A stretch of DNA of 64,000 bases from Mycolicibacterium peregrinum (GTDB taxonomy: Bacteria > Actinomycetota > Actinomycetes > Mycobacteriales > Mycobacteriaceae): positions 48,083-112,082 of the forward strand of contig NZ_LZSY01000086.1 of assembly GCF_001665625.1 (NCBI RefSeq). Reading direction: 5' to 3'. This document shows, one piece after another, positions 41,164 to 50,289 of the stretch. A program made the translations under genes and the position numbers. Each line of letters opens with the position of its first letter. The stretch's first letter is position 1. The notes under the pieces are model-generated. The model was not told the origin of the DNA and made no database searches. It saw only the letters and a program-made list of their open reading frames with translations.

Positions 41164-41562
41164 CCGCACCCGATCATGTTCAGCGACGACGACTTGGGCC
41201 TGGCCGAACTCCGCACCGTTGCCCTGGGATTTCCCGAGGCCTTCGAGAAGGTTTCGTGGGGCCGTCCGGTGTTCTGCGCGCCGAGGATGTTCGCCATGTA
41301 CGGCGGGAACGTCAAACCCGAGAGCCGCGGCGAGATGGTGCCGTATCCGCATTCACTGCTGATCAAGGTGGACGAGAGCGACCGCCGGGCGCTCGAACAG
41401 GACAGCCGCTTCTTCTTTCCGGCCTACATGGGCCCCTTCGGCTGGCTCGGTCTGGACTTCACTGCGGCGAAGGTGGATTGGAGCGAGGTCCGCGAACTCA
41501 TCGACGCCTCGTTCCGCCTGGTCGCCTCACGCCGCCTCATCAAACAACTCGACGAGAACTGA
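41161..41562 (+). CDS. MmcQ/YjbR-family protein
   Basis: These 133 residues have the double-wing fold of the YjbR family: LRTVALGFPEAFEKVSWGRPVF, FAMYGG, then LLIKVDESDRRALEQDSRFF and AYMGPFGWLGLDF. Such proteins are small, widespread and of unresolved function; DNA binding is often suggested. ATG 41161 is exactly six bases after TACCCT, a leaderless pattern. It ends 12 bases before the acyl-CoA ligase, likely its operon partner. Confidence 0.83.
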   Translation: MPHPIMFSDDDLGLAELRTVALGFPEAFEKVSWGRPVFCAPRMFAMYGGNVKPESRGEMVPYPHSLLIKVDESDRRALEQDSRFFFPAYMGPFGWLGLDFTAAKVDWSEVRELIDASFRLVASRRLIKQLDEN

Positions 41563-41574
41563 TCGGAAACAGCC

Positions 41575-43149
41575 ATGAGTTTCGCCAGCCCATTCCCCGA
41601 CGTCGACCTGCCGGCCGTCAGCGTCTACGACTACCTGTTCGCCGACATGTCACCGGCCGACGCGGACCGGATCGCCTTGGTGGATGCCAAGTCCGGTACC
41701 GAAACCAGCTACGGCGATCTGGTCAGCCGGATCGACGCATTCGCCGGCGGGTTGGCGGCCCGCGGGATCGGTGTCGGTGACGTGGTGGCACTGCTGTCCC
41801 CCAACAGTTCGGATTTCGCGATCGCGTTCCACGGCATCCTGCGCGCCGGGGCCACCGCCACCACCGTCAACGCACTGTTCACGGCACGGGACATCACCAA
41901 GCAGCTCAAGGATTCGAAGGCCCGCCTGCTGGTCACGGTGAGCGCGCTGCAACCCCAGGCCCTTGAGGGAGCACTGGGAGCCGGCCTCACCGAGGACCAG
42001 GTGGTGGTACTCGACGGCGCCGGACTCGGCGCCGACGGCCCGGCGCCCGAGGTGAGCTTCGATCCGGCCACCCATCTCGCGGCGCTCCCCTACAGCTCGG
42101 GCACGACGGCCAACCCCAAGGGTGTCATGCTCACCCACGCCAACCTGACCGCCAACGTCGCTCAGATCCGCCCGTTGCAGGGTTTGACCTCCGATGACCG
42201 GCTGTTGGCCGTGCTGCCGTTCTTCCACATCTACGGCATGACGGTGCTGCTCAACGCCGCCCTGCATGCGCGCGCCCAACTGGTCATCATGCCGTCGTTC
42301 GATCTCGGCGAATTTCTGGGCAACATCGCGAACCGCCGGTGCACCTTCGTCTACATCGCCCCGCCGGTGGCCGTCGCACTGGCCAAGCACCCGCTGGTCG
42401 ATTCCTACGACCTGTCCTCGTTGCGGGCCGTCCTCTCCGGTGCGGCCTCCCTCGACGCCGATCTGGGTCGCGCGGTCGCAGATCGATTGAGCTGCACGGT
42501 GTCTCAGGGCTACGGCATGAGCGAGTTGAGTCCGGTCAGCCACATCACCCCGCACGACGGTGGACTGGCTGCGGTGGGCACGGTGGCTCCGCTCGACTCG
42601 TGCGGCTGGACCGTCCCCAACGGCGTGAGCAAGCTGGTCGACCCCGACACCGGTAAGGAAATCGACATCCCCGCAGAGGGTTTGAGCGAAACCGGCGAAC
42701 TCTGGTTCAAGGGCCCCAACGTGATGGCCGGCTACCTCAACAACGAAGCAGCCACGCAGGAGACCATCGACGCCGACGGCTTCCTGCACACTGGAGATCT
42801 GGCGCAGGTCGATTCCGACGGCTGTGTCTACGTCGTCGACCGGCTGAAGGAACTCATCAAGTACAAGGGCTACCAGGTGCCGCCGGCCGAACTGGAGGCC
42901 GTGCTGCTGGGCCACCCCGGCATAGCCGATGCCGCGGTGATCGGGGTCCAGGACAAGGAATCCGGCGAGGAAGTGCCGAAAGCCTTTGTGGTCAAACAGC
43001 CTGCATCCGAATTGAGCGCCGACGAGGTGATGGCGTTCGTGGCCGGCCTGGTGGCTCCGTACAAGAAGGTGCGCCAGGTCGAATTCATCGACGCAATCCC
43101 CAAGTCGTCGGCCGGCAAGATCCTGCGCCGGGAACTCCGCGGCGGCTAG
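41575..43149 (+). CDS. Acyl-CoA ligase, 4-coumarate:CoA ligase-like (FadD type)
   Basis: The protein has 524 residues of the ANL superfamily. The AMP-binding P-loop is YSSGTTANPKGVMLTHANL, the A5 motif QGYGMSELSPVSH, the hinge region TGDLAQVDSDGCVYVVDRLKELIKYKGYQV, split here by its catalytic hinge aspartate, and the C-terminal catalytic lysine is in PKSSAGKILRREL. It would activate a carboxylic acid to its adenylate and CoA thioester. Chain length and aromatic preference are unknown. It ends in the palindromic element at 43156-43205. Confidence 0.9.
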   Translation: MSFASPFPDVDLPAVSVYDYLFADMSPADADRIALVDAKSGTETSYGDLVSRIDAFAGGLAARGIGVGDVVALLSPNSSDFAIAFHGILRAGATATTVNALFTARDITKQLKDSKARLLVTVSALQPQALEGALGAGLTEDQVVVLDGAGLGADGPAPEVSFDPATHLAALPYSSGTTANPKGVMLTHANLTANVAQIRPLQGLTSDDRLLAVLPFFHIYGMTVLLNAALHARAQLVIMPSFDLGEFLGNIANRRCTFVYIAPPVAVALAKHPLVDSYDLSSLRAVLSGAASLDADLGRAVADRLSCTVSQGYGMSELSPVSHITPHDGGLAAVGTVAPLDSCGWTVPNGVSKLVDPDTGKEIDIPAEGLSETGELWFKGPNVMAGYLNNEAATQETIDADGFLHTGDLAQVDSDGCVYVVDRLKELIKYKGYQVPPAELEAVLLGHPGIADAAVIGVQDKESGEEVPKAFVVKQPASELSADEVMAFVAGLVAPYKKVRQVEFIDAIPKSSAGKILRRELRGG

Positions 43150-43155
43150 ACCACT

Positions 43156-43205
43156 TTGTCACGCCAGAGTGGCACTCGGCATCGACAGCCACGCTGGCGT
43201 GACAA
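43156..43205. repeat. Palindromic intergenic element, copy 3 (probable terminator)
   Basis: TTGTCACGCCAGAGTGGC (43156-43173) pairs with GCCACGCTGGCGTGACAA (43188-43205), with one mismatch in 18 bp and a 14-base loop. It separates the convergent acyl-CoA ligase and ArsR genes. The arms are the same as those of copies at 7475, 7568 and 51141. Confidence 0.87.
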
Positions 43206-43224
43206 CGGGCGTGCGAGACGTTCG

Positions 43225-43548
43225 CTACTCCTCGACGTAGGCCCGCAGGCGGTCGATCGCGCCGTCCCAGCGCTGCGACAGCGCTGTCAGGTAGTCGCTG
43301 GCCTGTACCAGCGGCTCGGGCTCGATCCGCCAGATTCGTTCGCGGCCCTTGCGGTCGCTGGTCACCAATCCCACCGCCTCCAGCAGCAGCAAGTGCTTGG
43401 TCGCAGCCTGGCGCGTCACCGGAATCACTTGCGTCAGTTGCACTGTCGAACAGGGCCCGCCCTCGCACAGGCGGGTGACGATGCGCAACCGGTTGGGATC
43501 GCCGAGCGCGTCGAACAGCGGTGCGCGGTCGGCGACGGCGCCTGTCAC
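43225..43548 (-). CDS. ArsR-family regulator
   Basis: These 107 residues have the ArsR winged HTH: LFDALGDPNRLRIVTRLCEGG, the recognition helix in PVTRQAATKHLLLLEAVGLV and a basic wing DRKGRERIWRI. No clear metal-binding cysteine pair is present. GTG 43548 overlaps the stop of the SRPBCC gene by four bases, so the pair is translationally coupled. ArsR-SRPBCC pairs are common, and the regulator usually controls the pair itself. Two matching palindromes lie upstream of the operon. Confidence 0.88.
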   Translation of the reverse strand: MTGAVADRAPLFDALGDPNRLRIVTRLCEGGPCSTVQLTQVIPVTRQAATKHLLLLEAVGLVTSDRKGRERIWRIEPEPLVQASDYLTALSQRWDGAIDRLRAYVEE

Positions 43549-44039
43549 GCCGGCTCACCGAGTGCGAGGTATTTCCGCACCATCTCGGTCTGGTGGGCCC
43601 AGCCCTCGCTGTTGCCCTCGAAGGCCGACCTCCGCCGCGCCTCGGGGATCGCGTCGAATCCGGATTCGACGATGCGCAACAACACGCCGCCCTCGGATTC
43701 GGTCAAGGTGAACTCCACGAGCGTCGTGGGCGCCTCGGGCTCGCGGGAGCCCGGTTCGACGGCGTAGGGATGCCAGCGGTAAGCCAACCGGTGCGGCGCC
43801 TCCACCGCCACGATGTGCCAGGCGTCGGCCTCCCCGGCGTAGGGCTCCTGCATCGCGGCGACCTCCTCGTCGACCTCGGTCGGGGTCATCACCCCGTTGA
43901 CCGATTTCCCGGCGACGAACGGCCCGTCGAAGCGCACGCCGAACCAGCGGCCGAACTCCTCCGAACTGCTGATGGCCCGCCAGACCCGGTCCAGCGACGC
44001 CTTGAGCAGAACTTCCTTTTCGATCCGGTCGGTACTCAT
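43545..44039 (-). CDS. SRPBCC/AHSA1-domain protein
   Basis: These 164 residues have the START-like fold of Aha1/CalC relatives: IEKEVLLKASLDRVWRAISS at the start, GRWFGVRF, then TLVEFTLTESEGGVLLRIVESGF and a final GWAHQTEMVRKYLA. It probably binds a hydrophobic ligand, and the function is unknown. ATG 44039 follows AAAGG at six bases; the TTG at 44045 is rejected. It is the first gene of the SRPBCC-arsR operon, with one operator directly against its start. Confidence 0.86.
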   Translation of the reverse strand: MSTDRIEKEVLLKASLDRVWRAISSSEEFGRWFGVRFDGPFVAGKSVNGVMTPTEVDEEVAAMQEPYAGEADAWHIVAVEAPHRLAYRWHPYAVEPGSREPEAPTTLVEFTLTESEGGVLLRIVESGFDAIPEARRRSAFEGNSEGWAHQTEMVRKYLALGEPA

Positions 44040-44041
44040 AT

Positions 44042-44103
44042 GCAACCTTTCAGTTGCTCCTCAGCGTAGGAGCATCCGCCATCACACGCAACCTTTTGGT
44101 TGC
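44042..44103. promoter_or_regulatory. Paired operators of the SRPBCC-ArsR operon
   Basis: Two 16-bp palindromes, GCAACCTTTCAGTTGC (44042-44057) and GCAACCTTTTGGTTGC (44088-44103), share 14 of 16 bases. A TACGCT hexamer on the minus strand lies between them as a likely -10. The near copy sits at the ribosome site of the first gene. Confidence 0.75.
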
Positions 44104-44108
44104 TTTTT

Positions 44109-45119
44109 TCAGATCGCGTCCGGATCTTCGGCGAAGGCATCCGCTGCCTTCTGCGCGAGTTCCACCGCGGTGCGCGCCCACTTCGCGGTGGCGCCGGCCA
44201 GCCCACAGGCCGGCGTGATGCCGATCCGGTCACGAAGGACCGGCCTGCCGAAACCGAGTCGATCCGTCAGCGCCGCGGCCGCCTTGGCGACCTCTTCGGC
44301 CGAGGGCCTGCCCTCGGGAGCTGTCGAGGGCACCACCCCGAGCAACACGGTCCGGCCCGAGTCGACGAACTCCCCGATTCCATCCAGATCAGCGGGCGTC
44401 AAGGTCGAAACATCGACCGAGACGGCGTGAACAGCACTGCGCAACAACGCCTTCCATGGCAGATCGGGCGCACAGCTGTGCAGCGCGACTTCCGACCCGG
44501 TCGCAGCCACGCACGCGTCGAGCAGGTTCATCGCCAGCGGCTCGTCCACCGGATGCACGGGGGTGAAACTCGTGACCCCGGACAGCCGCCCCGCCAGCGC
44601 AGCGGGCAGTGACGGCTCGTCCAACTGGACCACCACCGGGGTTTCCAACCGCCGGGCCACCTCGGCCCGGTGAACCGCCAAACCCTCGGAGAGGGACGCC
44701 GAAAGGTCCCGCAGCGCACCGTGATCGGTGATGGCGCGATGTCCGTTGGGCAGCTCCAGCTGAGCCGCCAGCGTGATCGGGCCCGAAGCCTGTACCTTCA
44801 CCGCACGCCCACTACCCCGCAGTCCGGCGCGCTCCCACGCTTCCTCCAGCGCGTCGATGTCCTCACCGAGCAGGCTCACCGCTCGGCGCAGCGCAGCGCT
44901 ACGCCCTGGGGCGATGCGGTACCCGCGCGGCACGGTGTCGATACCGATGTCGACCAGCAGGGCCCCGGCCCGACCGATCAGATCGGCACCGATCCCCCTG
45001 GCCGGCAGCTCTACGAGGTGCGACAGATTGTGCAGCTCACCTACGACGACCTCGGCTGCGGCCCGCGCCTCTGTCCCCGGCCAGGAACCGACACCGGTCG
45101 CTGTGGCGAAAACACTCAC
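44109..45119 (-). CDS. MetE C-terminal-like (cobalamin-independent methionine synthase family) protein, Rv3015c type
   Basis: These 336 residues resemble the catalytic half of Met[10 protein letters not shown] at the start, [40 protein letters not shown] and a final [17 protein letters not shown] His and Cys pair in LHSC and the later Cys in ITPACGL could be zinc ligands. It lacks the N-terminal MetE half and is not shown to make methionine. GTG 45119 overlaps the mnmA stop (GTGA), coupling it to iscS-mnmA. It matches Rv3015c in length. Confidence 0.83.
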   Translation of the reverse strand: MSVFATATGVGSWPGTEARAAAEVVVGELHNLSHLVELPARGIGADLIGRAGALLVDIGIDTVPRGYRIAPGRSAALRRAVSLLGEDIDALEEAWERAGLRGSGRAVKVQASGPITLAAQLELPNGHRAITDHGALRDLSASLSEGLAVHRAEVARRLETPVVVQLDEPSLPAALAGRLSGVTSFTPVHPVDEPLAMNLLDACVAATGSEVALHSCAPDLPWKALLRSAVHAVSVDVSTLTPADLDGIGEFVDSGRTVLLGVVPSTAPEGRPSAEEVAKAAAALTDRLGFGRPVLRDRIGITPACGLAGATAKWARTAVELAQKAADAFAEDPDAI

Positions 45120-46186
45120 GCGCGTGCGATGGTCGCGCTGGCGATGACCTCGTCGCCCTCGGCATCGGGTCGGTACAGCACCACCGTCTGCCCGGGAGCG
45201 ACGCCGCGCAGCGGCGCCCGCAGGGACAACACCAACCTGCCGTCGCACAGCTCGGCCACCGCGTCGGTGATGCCGCCGTGCGCGCGCACCTGGATCTGGC
45301 ATTCCACCGGTCCGTCCAGCGGGGTCCCGCTGGTGAATACCGGCTTGTCGCCGAACAACTCCCGCACCTCGAGATCCTCGGCAGGTCCGACCCGCACCGT
45401 GCCCGTCTCGGCATCGATCGCGGTGACATACCGCGGCCGGCCATCGGCTCCCGGTCCCGGAATACCCAGGCCCTTGCGCTGGCCGATCGTGAAACCGTGC
45501 ACGCCTTCGTGTTCGGCGAGCACCGTGCCGTCGTTGTCGAGCACCGCTCCGGGCCTGATGCCGATGCGGGCGCCCAGGAACGCCTGGGTGTCCCCCGCCG
45601 GAATGAAGCAGATGTCATGACTGTCCGGCTTTTTCGCGACCGCCAGGCCGCGCTCGGCGGCCTCGGCCCGGATCTGCGGCTTGGGCGTGTCACCGATCGG
45701 GAAGATCGCATGTGCCAACTGCTCGGCCGTCAGCACACCCAGTACGTAGGACTGGTCCTTGTCGGCATCGACGGCGCGCCGCAACCTGCCGTCGGCCAGC
45801 CGCGCGTAGTGACCGGTGGCCACCGCATCGAAACCGAGCGCCAGGGCCCGCGCCGCCAGCGCGGAGAACTTGATCCGCTCGTTGCACCGCACACAGGGGT
45901 TGGGGGTCTCGCCGCGGGCGTAGGACTCGACGAAGTCGTCGATCACGTCATCCTTGAAGCGGTCGGCGAAATCCCATACATAGAACGGGATGTCGAGGAT
46001 GTCTGCCACCCGGCGGGCATCGCCCGCGTCTTCTTTGGAGCAGCATCCCCGCGATCCGGTGCGCAACGTGCCGGGCGCCGACGAGAGCGCCATGTGCACT
46101 CCGACGACATCGTGTCCGGCGTCGACCATGCGGGCTGCGGCCACCGAGGAATCCACGCCACCGCTCATTGCGACCAGGACTCTCAT
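45116..46186 (-). CDS. mnmA: tRNA-specific 2-thiouridylase
   Basis: MnmA (TrmU) thiolates U34 of tRNA-Lys, -Glu and -Gln with sulphur from a cysteine desulphurase. The 356 residues show the PP-loop [13 protein letters not shown] at the start, catalytic Cys101 in RCNERIKF and the persulphide-forming Cys193 in [12 protein letters not shown] 46186 overlaps the iscS stop by four bases, and iscS supplies the sulphur, so the order is functional. An extension to 46402 is only a shadow. In M. tuberculosis trmU is separated from Rv3015c by ESX/PPE genes; here they touch. Confidence 0.95.
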   Translation of the reverse strand: MRVLVAMSGGVDSSVAAARMVDAGHDVVGVHMALSSAPGTLRTGSRGCCSKEDAGDARRVADILDIPFYVWDFADRFKDDVIDDFVESYARGETPNPCVRCNERIKFSALAARALALGFDAVATGHYARLADGRLRRAVDADKDQSYVLGVLTAEQLAHAIFPIGDTPKPQIRAEAAERGLAVAKKPDSHDICFIPAGDTQAFLGARIGIRPGAVLDNDGTVLAEHEGVHGFTIGQRKGLGIPGPGADGRPRYVTAIDAETGTVRVGPAEDLEVRELFGDKPVFTSGTPLDGPVECQIQVRAHGGITDAVAELCDGRLVLSLRAPLRGVAPGQTVVLYRPDAEGDEVIASATIARA

Positions 46187-47397
46187 GAGAAGGTCCTCCC
46201 CGCACTGGCCAGTGCCGCCTGCCGGGCTCGCTCGACCGCCGCGGGCAGTACGTCCAGCACCGCATCGACGTCGGCGTCGGTGCTGGTGTGCCCCAACGAG
46301 AACCGCAGTGATCCTCGCGCGGTGGCCGGGTCGGCACCCATCGCGATCAGAACATGTGACGGCTGCGCCACGCCGGCTGTACACGCCGAGCCGGTGGAGC
46401 ATTCGACGCCCTTGGCGTCGAGCAGCATCAGCAGCGAATCACCTTCGCAGCCACGGAAGGTGAAGTGTGTGTTGGCGGGCAACCGGCCGGCTCCGCGGGG
46501 CCCGTTCAGGTAGGTGTCCTCGATCATGGACAGCACGCCCTCGATCAGCCTGTCCCGCAACGCCTGCACCCGCGAGCTGTGGTCGGACAGCCCCCCGATC
46601 GCCACCTCGGCCGCCGCGGCCATCGCCACGGCACCGGCCACATCCGGGGTCCCGGAGCGTACGTCGCGCTCCTGACCGCCACCGTGCAGCAGCGACACGC
46701 AGGCGGTGTCCCGACGCAGGACCAGCGCGCCGATGCCCATCGGGCCGCCGAACTTGTGGGCGGCCACGCTCATGGCCGCCAATCCGGTCTCGCCGAAATC
46801 GACGGGGACCTGGCCGACGGCCTGAATGGCGTCGCTGTGCATCGGGATGTCGAACTCGGCCGCGATGGAAGCCAGTTCGGCGATCGGCATGATCGTGCCG
46901 ACCTCGTTGTTGGCCCACATGATGCTGACCAGCGCAACGTCAGCGGGTCCGTCACCGGCCTCGAGCGCCGAGCGCAGTGACTCGGGTGTGACGACGCCCT
47001 CGGCGTCGACCGGGAGCCAGGTCACCTCGGCGTCCTCATGGTCGACGAGCCACTGCACGGCATCGAGAACCGCATGATGCTCGACGGCGGTCGTGACGAT
47101 GCGGCGCCGCTTCGGCTCGGCATCGCGGCGGGCCCAGTAGATGCCCTTGACGGCCAGGTTGTCGCTCTCGGTGCCACCGGCGGTGAAGATCAACTCCGAC
47201 GGCCGGCAGCCGAGCAGCCGGGCCAGCGTCTCGCGGGCCTCCTCCATCCGGCGCCGTGCCAGGCGCCCTGAACCGTGCAGCGAGGAGGCGTTGCCCACAC
47301 TCGACAGCGCAGCCGTCATCGCGTCGATGGCGGCTGGGTGCATCGGGGTGGTGGCGGCGTGATCGAGATAGACCGGCCTGCCCGCGGAGGAGCTCAT
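46183..47397 (-). CDS. iscS: Cysteine desulphurase
   Basis: This PLP enzyme removes sulphur from cysteine for tRNA thiolation and Fe-S assembly. The 404 residues have YLDHAATTP at the start, the PLP lysine Lys215 in AAHKFGGP and the active-site Cys339 in [12 protein letters not shown] 47397 follows GGAG/AGG closely. The frame is open to 47913, but that overlaps the acyltransferase gene and is rejected. It is the first gene of iscS-mnmA-metE-like. Confidence 0.96.
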   Translation of the reverse strand: MSSSAGRPVYLDHAATTPMHPAAIDAMTAALSSVGNASSLHGSGRLARRRMEEARETLARLLGCRPSELIFTAGGTESDNLAVKGIYWARRDAEPKRRRIVTTAVEHHAVLDAVQWLVDHEDAEVTWLPVDAEGVVTPESLRSALEAGDGPADVALVSIMWANNEVGTIMPIAELASIAAEFDIPMHSDAIQAVGQVPVDFGETGLAAMSVAAHKFGGPMGIGALVLRRDTACVSLLHGGGQERDVRSGTPDVAGAVAMAAAAEVAIGGLSDHSSRVQALRDRLIEGVLSMIEDTYLNGPRGAGRLPANTHFTFRGCEGDSLLMLLDAKGVECSTGSACTAGVAQPSHVLIAMGADPATARGSLRFSLGHTSTDADVDAVLDVLPAAVERARQAALASAGRTFS

Positions 47398-47444
47398 AAC
47401 CTCTCCAGGATAGCCGCTGGCAGGCGACCCGCCCTCCAGCCGCC

Positions 47445-48287
47445 TCAGGCCACCAGAATGTGCGCGGGAGCTCCAGGAAGCTCCTGGTGGCCCCGCACCA
47501 CTGCCTCGCAGCGTCCGGCCAGCACCCGCCGGTCTTCTCCGGGCAGCTGCAGCGACCCGACGTGGACATGGCACACCGTGCGACGCGCGGTGATGACCCG
47601 CCGCACCGACCGCAACAGGGTGTCCTCGCCCACGAAGGCCGGGATCGTCGACGGGCGGCCGTCGCGGTGACGGTAGTCCAGCCGCAGTGGCTGCACCGGG
47701 CGGGCCGCATCGATCGCGGCCTGGAACATCGCCGGCCGGAACGGTCCGTACGCCAGCCCGCACCAGGTGGTGCCCTCCGGGAAGGCCACCACGGTATGTC
47801 CGGCCCGCAGACGTTCGGCCACGGTGTCGACCACCGCGGGCAGCCGGCGCAGGCTGCCCCGGTCGATCGGGATCACCTTCATCACCCGGGCCAGCCGGCC
47901 CAGCGCGGGCCATTCCACCAGATCCGCACGGGCCACGAAGGAGCCGGGCAGCACCGACCCGACCGTGAAGATGTCCAGCCAGGACACGTGACCGGTGACC
48001 ACGAGCACCCCTTGCAGATTACGAATAGGGCCGCCCGACAAGGCGATTCGCACCCCGAAGCAACGCAGCATCAGCCGACAGTAGAACCGCTGCAGGTGCC
48101 AGCGTCCGGGCATCGGCACTGCCAGCAGAACCGCCCCCGGGAACAGGACAACCGCCATGACAACCCGCACCGTGGTGCGTACCCACACCACGAGCCGCCT
48201 TCCGGCGTCTGCACCGTCTACGTGCACACAGCTGGAGTCACACGACGCCCTGGGCAGCCATGGGTGCTGGACGTTCGCGGCAGTCAC
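47445..48287 (-). CDS. 1-acyl-sn-glycerol-3-phosphate acyltransferase-like (Rv3026c)
   Basis: The protein has 280 residues of the PlsC family. The HX4D motif is His100-Asp105 (GHVSWLD), and FPEGT sits at 169-173. One hydrophobic segment ([17 protein letters not shown]) anchors it to the membrane. Together with the upstream GNAT gene it resembles an OlsA/OlsB pair that makes ornithine lipids in other bacteria, but whether that product is made here is not known. GTG 48287 overlaps the upstream stop by four bases (GTGA). Confidence 0.86.
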   Translation of the reverse strand: MTAANVQHPWLPRASCDSSCVHVDGADAGRRLVVWVRTTVRVVMAVVLFPGAVLLAVPMPGRWHLQRFYCRLMLRCFGVRIALSGGPIRNLQGVLVVTGHVSWLDIFTVGSVLPGSFVARADLVEWPALGRLARVMKVIPIDRGSLRRLPAVVDTVAERLRAGHTVVAFPEGTTWCGLAYGPFRPAMFQAAIDAARPVQPLRLDYRHRDGRPSTIPAFVGEDTLLRSVRRVITARRTVCHVHVGSLQLPGEDRRVLAGRCEAVVRGHQELPGAPAHILVA

Positions 48288-49132
48288 GACGCGTCCCCGG
48301 CCACCCCGCCGGCCATGTCGGCGGCCGCCGAGACCGAGCGCAGGCGCTTGAGGTAGCGGACGTCCGCGCGGCGCTTGTCCAGTAGAGCCGGGAAATCCCC
48401 CACCCCGAAGTCGGGGTCGTGAGCAGGTTCCCCGCATACCTGCGCACCGAGCCGCAGATAGCCGCGCATCAGGGGCGGCACCGTGGTCCGCGACGGCGGG
48501 TCGATGTCGTCGAGTCCTCTGCCGTCGAGCACCACCGGCCGGTACGGGTACACGGTGTGCTCGGCGGGGGCCGCGTGGCGGCGCCGCACGAAGTCGCGGA
48601 CTCCGCGGATCTGGGTTCCGGGCGGCCCGTCGGCGTTGCCTGCAACCGGAACCGATACGCAGCCGGTCACGTAGTCGTACCCGGAACGGTCGAGGTAGGC
48701 CAGGATGCCTGCCCACATCAGCAGGACGACGGCCCCGTTGCGGTGATCGGTGCGCACCACGGCGCGGCCCATCTCGACCAGGGACGGCCGCAGCGCGTCG
48801 AGACCGCGTACATCGAATTCGGTGGCGGTGTACAGCCCGCCCGCGGCGATGGCGCCCGGTGGCGGCAGCATCCGGTAGCAACCGACCAGCTCGCCGGTGC
48901 GGTCCTCCCGGACCAGCAGGTGGTCGCAGTGCTCGTCGAATCGGTCGGCGTCACGTCCATCGGTGGTCCCGGCCAGAGCGAACCCGGGTTCGGAGGTGAA
49001 CACGTCGTGCCGGAGCCGCTGGGCGGCTTCGATGAGGTCGGGGTCGGCGGACAACAGCAGGGTGTAGCGCGGCGCATCGGGCGTCGCACTGTCGGCGTGA
49101 TCAGCGGCGATGAGTACAGATGCAGTGCTCAT
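48284..49132 (-). CDS. GNAT-family acyltransferase, OlsB-like (Rv3027c)
   Basis: These 282 residues have the GNAT fold of OlsB and autoinducer synthase-like enzymes: RLRHDVFTSEPGF, LLVREDRTGELVGCYRMLPP, LDALRPSLVEMGRAVVRTDHRNG and WAGILAYL. OlsB N-acylates ornithine from acyl-ACP, and the downstream PlsC-like gene could add the second acyl chain. ATG 49132 is the first start, and no strong ribosome site is visible. It is the first gene of a two-gene operon running toward iscS. Confidence 0.82.
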   Translation of the reverse strand: MSTASVLIAADHADSATPDAPRYTLLLSADPDLIEAAQRLRHDVFTSEPGFALAGTTDGRDADRFDEHCDHLLVREDRTGELVGCYRMLPPPGAIAAGGLYTATEFDVRGLDALRPSLVEMGRAVVRTDHRNGAVVLLMWAGILAYLDRSGYDYVTGCVSVPVAGNADGPPGTQIRGVRDFVRRRHAAPAEHTVYPYRPVVLDGRGLDDIDPPSRTTVPPLMRGYLRLGAQVCGEPAHDPDFGVGDFPALLDKRRADVRYLKRLRSVSAAADMAGGVAGDAS

Positions 49133-49218
49133 ACCGAGCACGGTCGCCCAGCCGGGTCTCCAGACGGCATCGCCCGTATGACATGTCTGTGAGCGCCAGG
49201 TGACGTTTTGTGCTGCGA

Positions 49219-49878
49219 TCAGGCGTCGAGGAACACCACGTTCTCGGTGATCGGATCGCGGGGTGTGTCCAGGTGGTTGGCCGGAAAGTCCGGGTCGGCA
49301 TAGCCGATCGACACCCCGCACAGGACCGTCAGCTCGTCGGGGATACCGAGTTGTTCACGCAGCACATCCGGATAGAACGAGATCGACACCTGCACGCAAC
49401 TGCCGATACCCCGTTCGTTCAACGCCAACAGCAGGGTCTGCAGGAACATCCCGACGCCGAGCGCGTCGACGTTCGTGAAATCGCGATGCATGCAGACCAC
49501 CCCGGCGACCGGGGCGTGGAAGAACTCCCAGTTTCGCCGCTGGGCCGCCCAGCGGCCCTCGGCGTCGTCGCGGGCGATCCCCATGGCTCCGTAGACCAGG
49601 GCGCCGCTCTCCCTGCGCCGGTGCGCGAACTGGGGCGGCAGGCCCGCGGAGCCGATCGCCGGCGGGGCCGCATCGACCGCGGTGAGCAGCGCGTCGACCA
49701 ATCGGACGCGCTGCTCACCGGTGGCGAAGAAGACGTGCCAGGGCTGCGTGTTGGAGTTCGACGGTGCCCGCATCGCCAGCGCGAGTGCCTCGTCGAGCAG
49801 TTCTCGCGGAACGGGCTTGTCCGGCAAGAACATCCGTGACGACCGCCGCGACCGGACGACGTCTCCGAACTCGGCCAT
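49219..49878 (-). CDS. Nitroreductase-family flavoprotein
   Basis: These 219 residues have the FMN nitroreductase fold: VVRSRRSSRMFLPDKPVPRE, MRAPSNSNTQPWHVFF, then GVGMFLQTLLLALNERGIGSC and CGVSIGYADPDFPANHLDTPR. It would reduce quinones or nitro compounds with NAD(P)H. ATG 49878 shares one base with the cupin stop (TGATG). It is the third gene of the SDR-cupin-nitroreductase operon. The longer open frame to 49956 is rejected. Confidence 0.88.
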   Translation of the reverse strand: MAEFGDVVRSRRSSRMFLPDKPVPRELLDEALALAMRAPSNSNTQPWHVFFATGEQRVRLVDALLTAVDAAPPAIGSAGLPPQFAHRRRESGALVYGAMGIARDDAEGRWAAQRRNWEFFHAPVAGVVCMHRDFTNVDALGVGMFLQTLLLALNERGIGSCVQVSISFYPDVLREQLGIPDELTVLCGVSIGYADPDFPANHLDTPRDPITENVVFLDA

Positions 49879-50288
49879 CAGCGCACTCGCCGGTCCTTGC
49901 GGGCCTCGAGTTCGTCGTCCTCGACGATGACGAGCATCGGTTCGCCGGGCACACACAGCATGTTGACGAGGAACCGCAGCGGAACGTCGTCGCGATTGTT
50001 GGCATCCGAGTAGTGGATGACGTCACCGCCGGGCTCCCAGAAGGCCTCCCCCGCCTTGACCACGCGCGGTGCCTCACCCTCCAACTCGAACAGCATCTCG
50101 CCCTCGAGGACGTAGCCGAAGGCAGGTCCGGCTGGGTGCCGGTGCGGCGGTGCGCCGGGTGAACCCGCCGGCCACTCGATGATCGTCGTCATCACTTCGG
50201 CGTTCGGCGGGATGAACGGCGGTGTCACGCTGGCAATCACGGTCATCGCATCGTGCAGGGCCTTTTCCTGCTCCGCGGTCACAGGCAT
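49878..50288 (-). CDS. Cupin-domain protein
   Basis: These 136 residues form a single cupin: PHRHPAGPAFGYVLEGEMLFELEG gives the first motif with two histidines and the glutamate, split over the two strands, and WEPGGDVIHYSDANN gives the second histidine. It may bind a metal and act as a small dioxygenase, isomerase or sensor. ATG 50288 lies one base after the SDR stop, so all three genes of the operon are coupled. Confidence 0.84.
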   Translation of the reverse strand: MPVTAEQEKALHDAMTVIASVTPPFIPPNAEVMTTIIEWPAGSPGAPPHRHPAGPAFGYVLEGEMLFELEGEAPRVVKAGEAFWEPGGDVIHYSDANNRDDVPLRFLVNMLCVPGEPMLVIVEDDELEARKDRRVR

Positions 50289-50289
50289 G

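Noticed and set aside
45120..46402. Longer N-termini for mnmA and the MetE-like protein
   Set aside because: They would run through neighbouring genes; the overlapping ATGA/GTGA starts at 46186 and 45119 fit family lengths.
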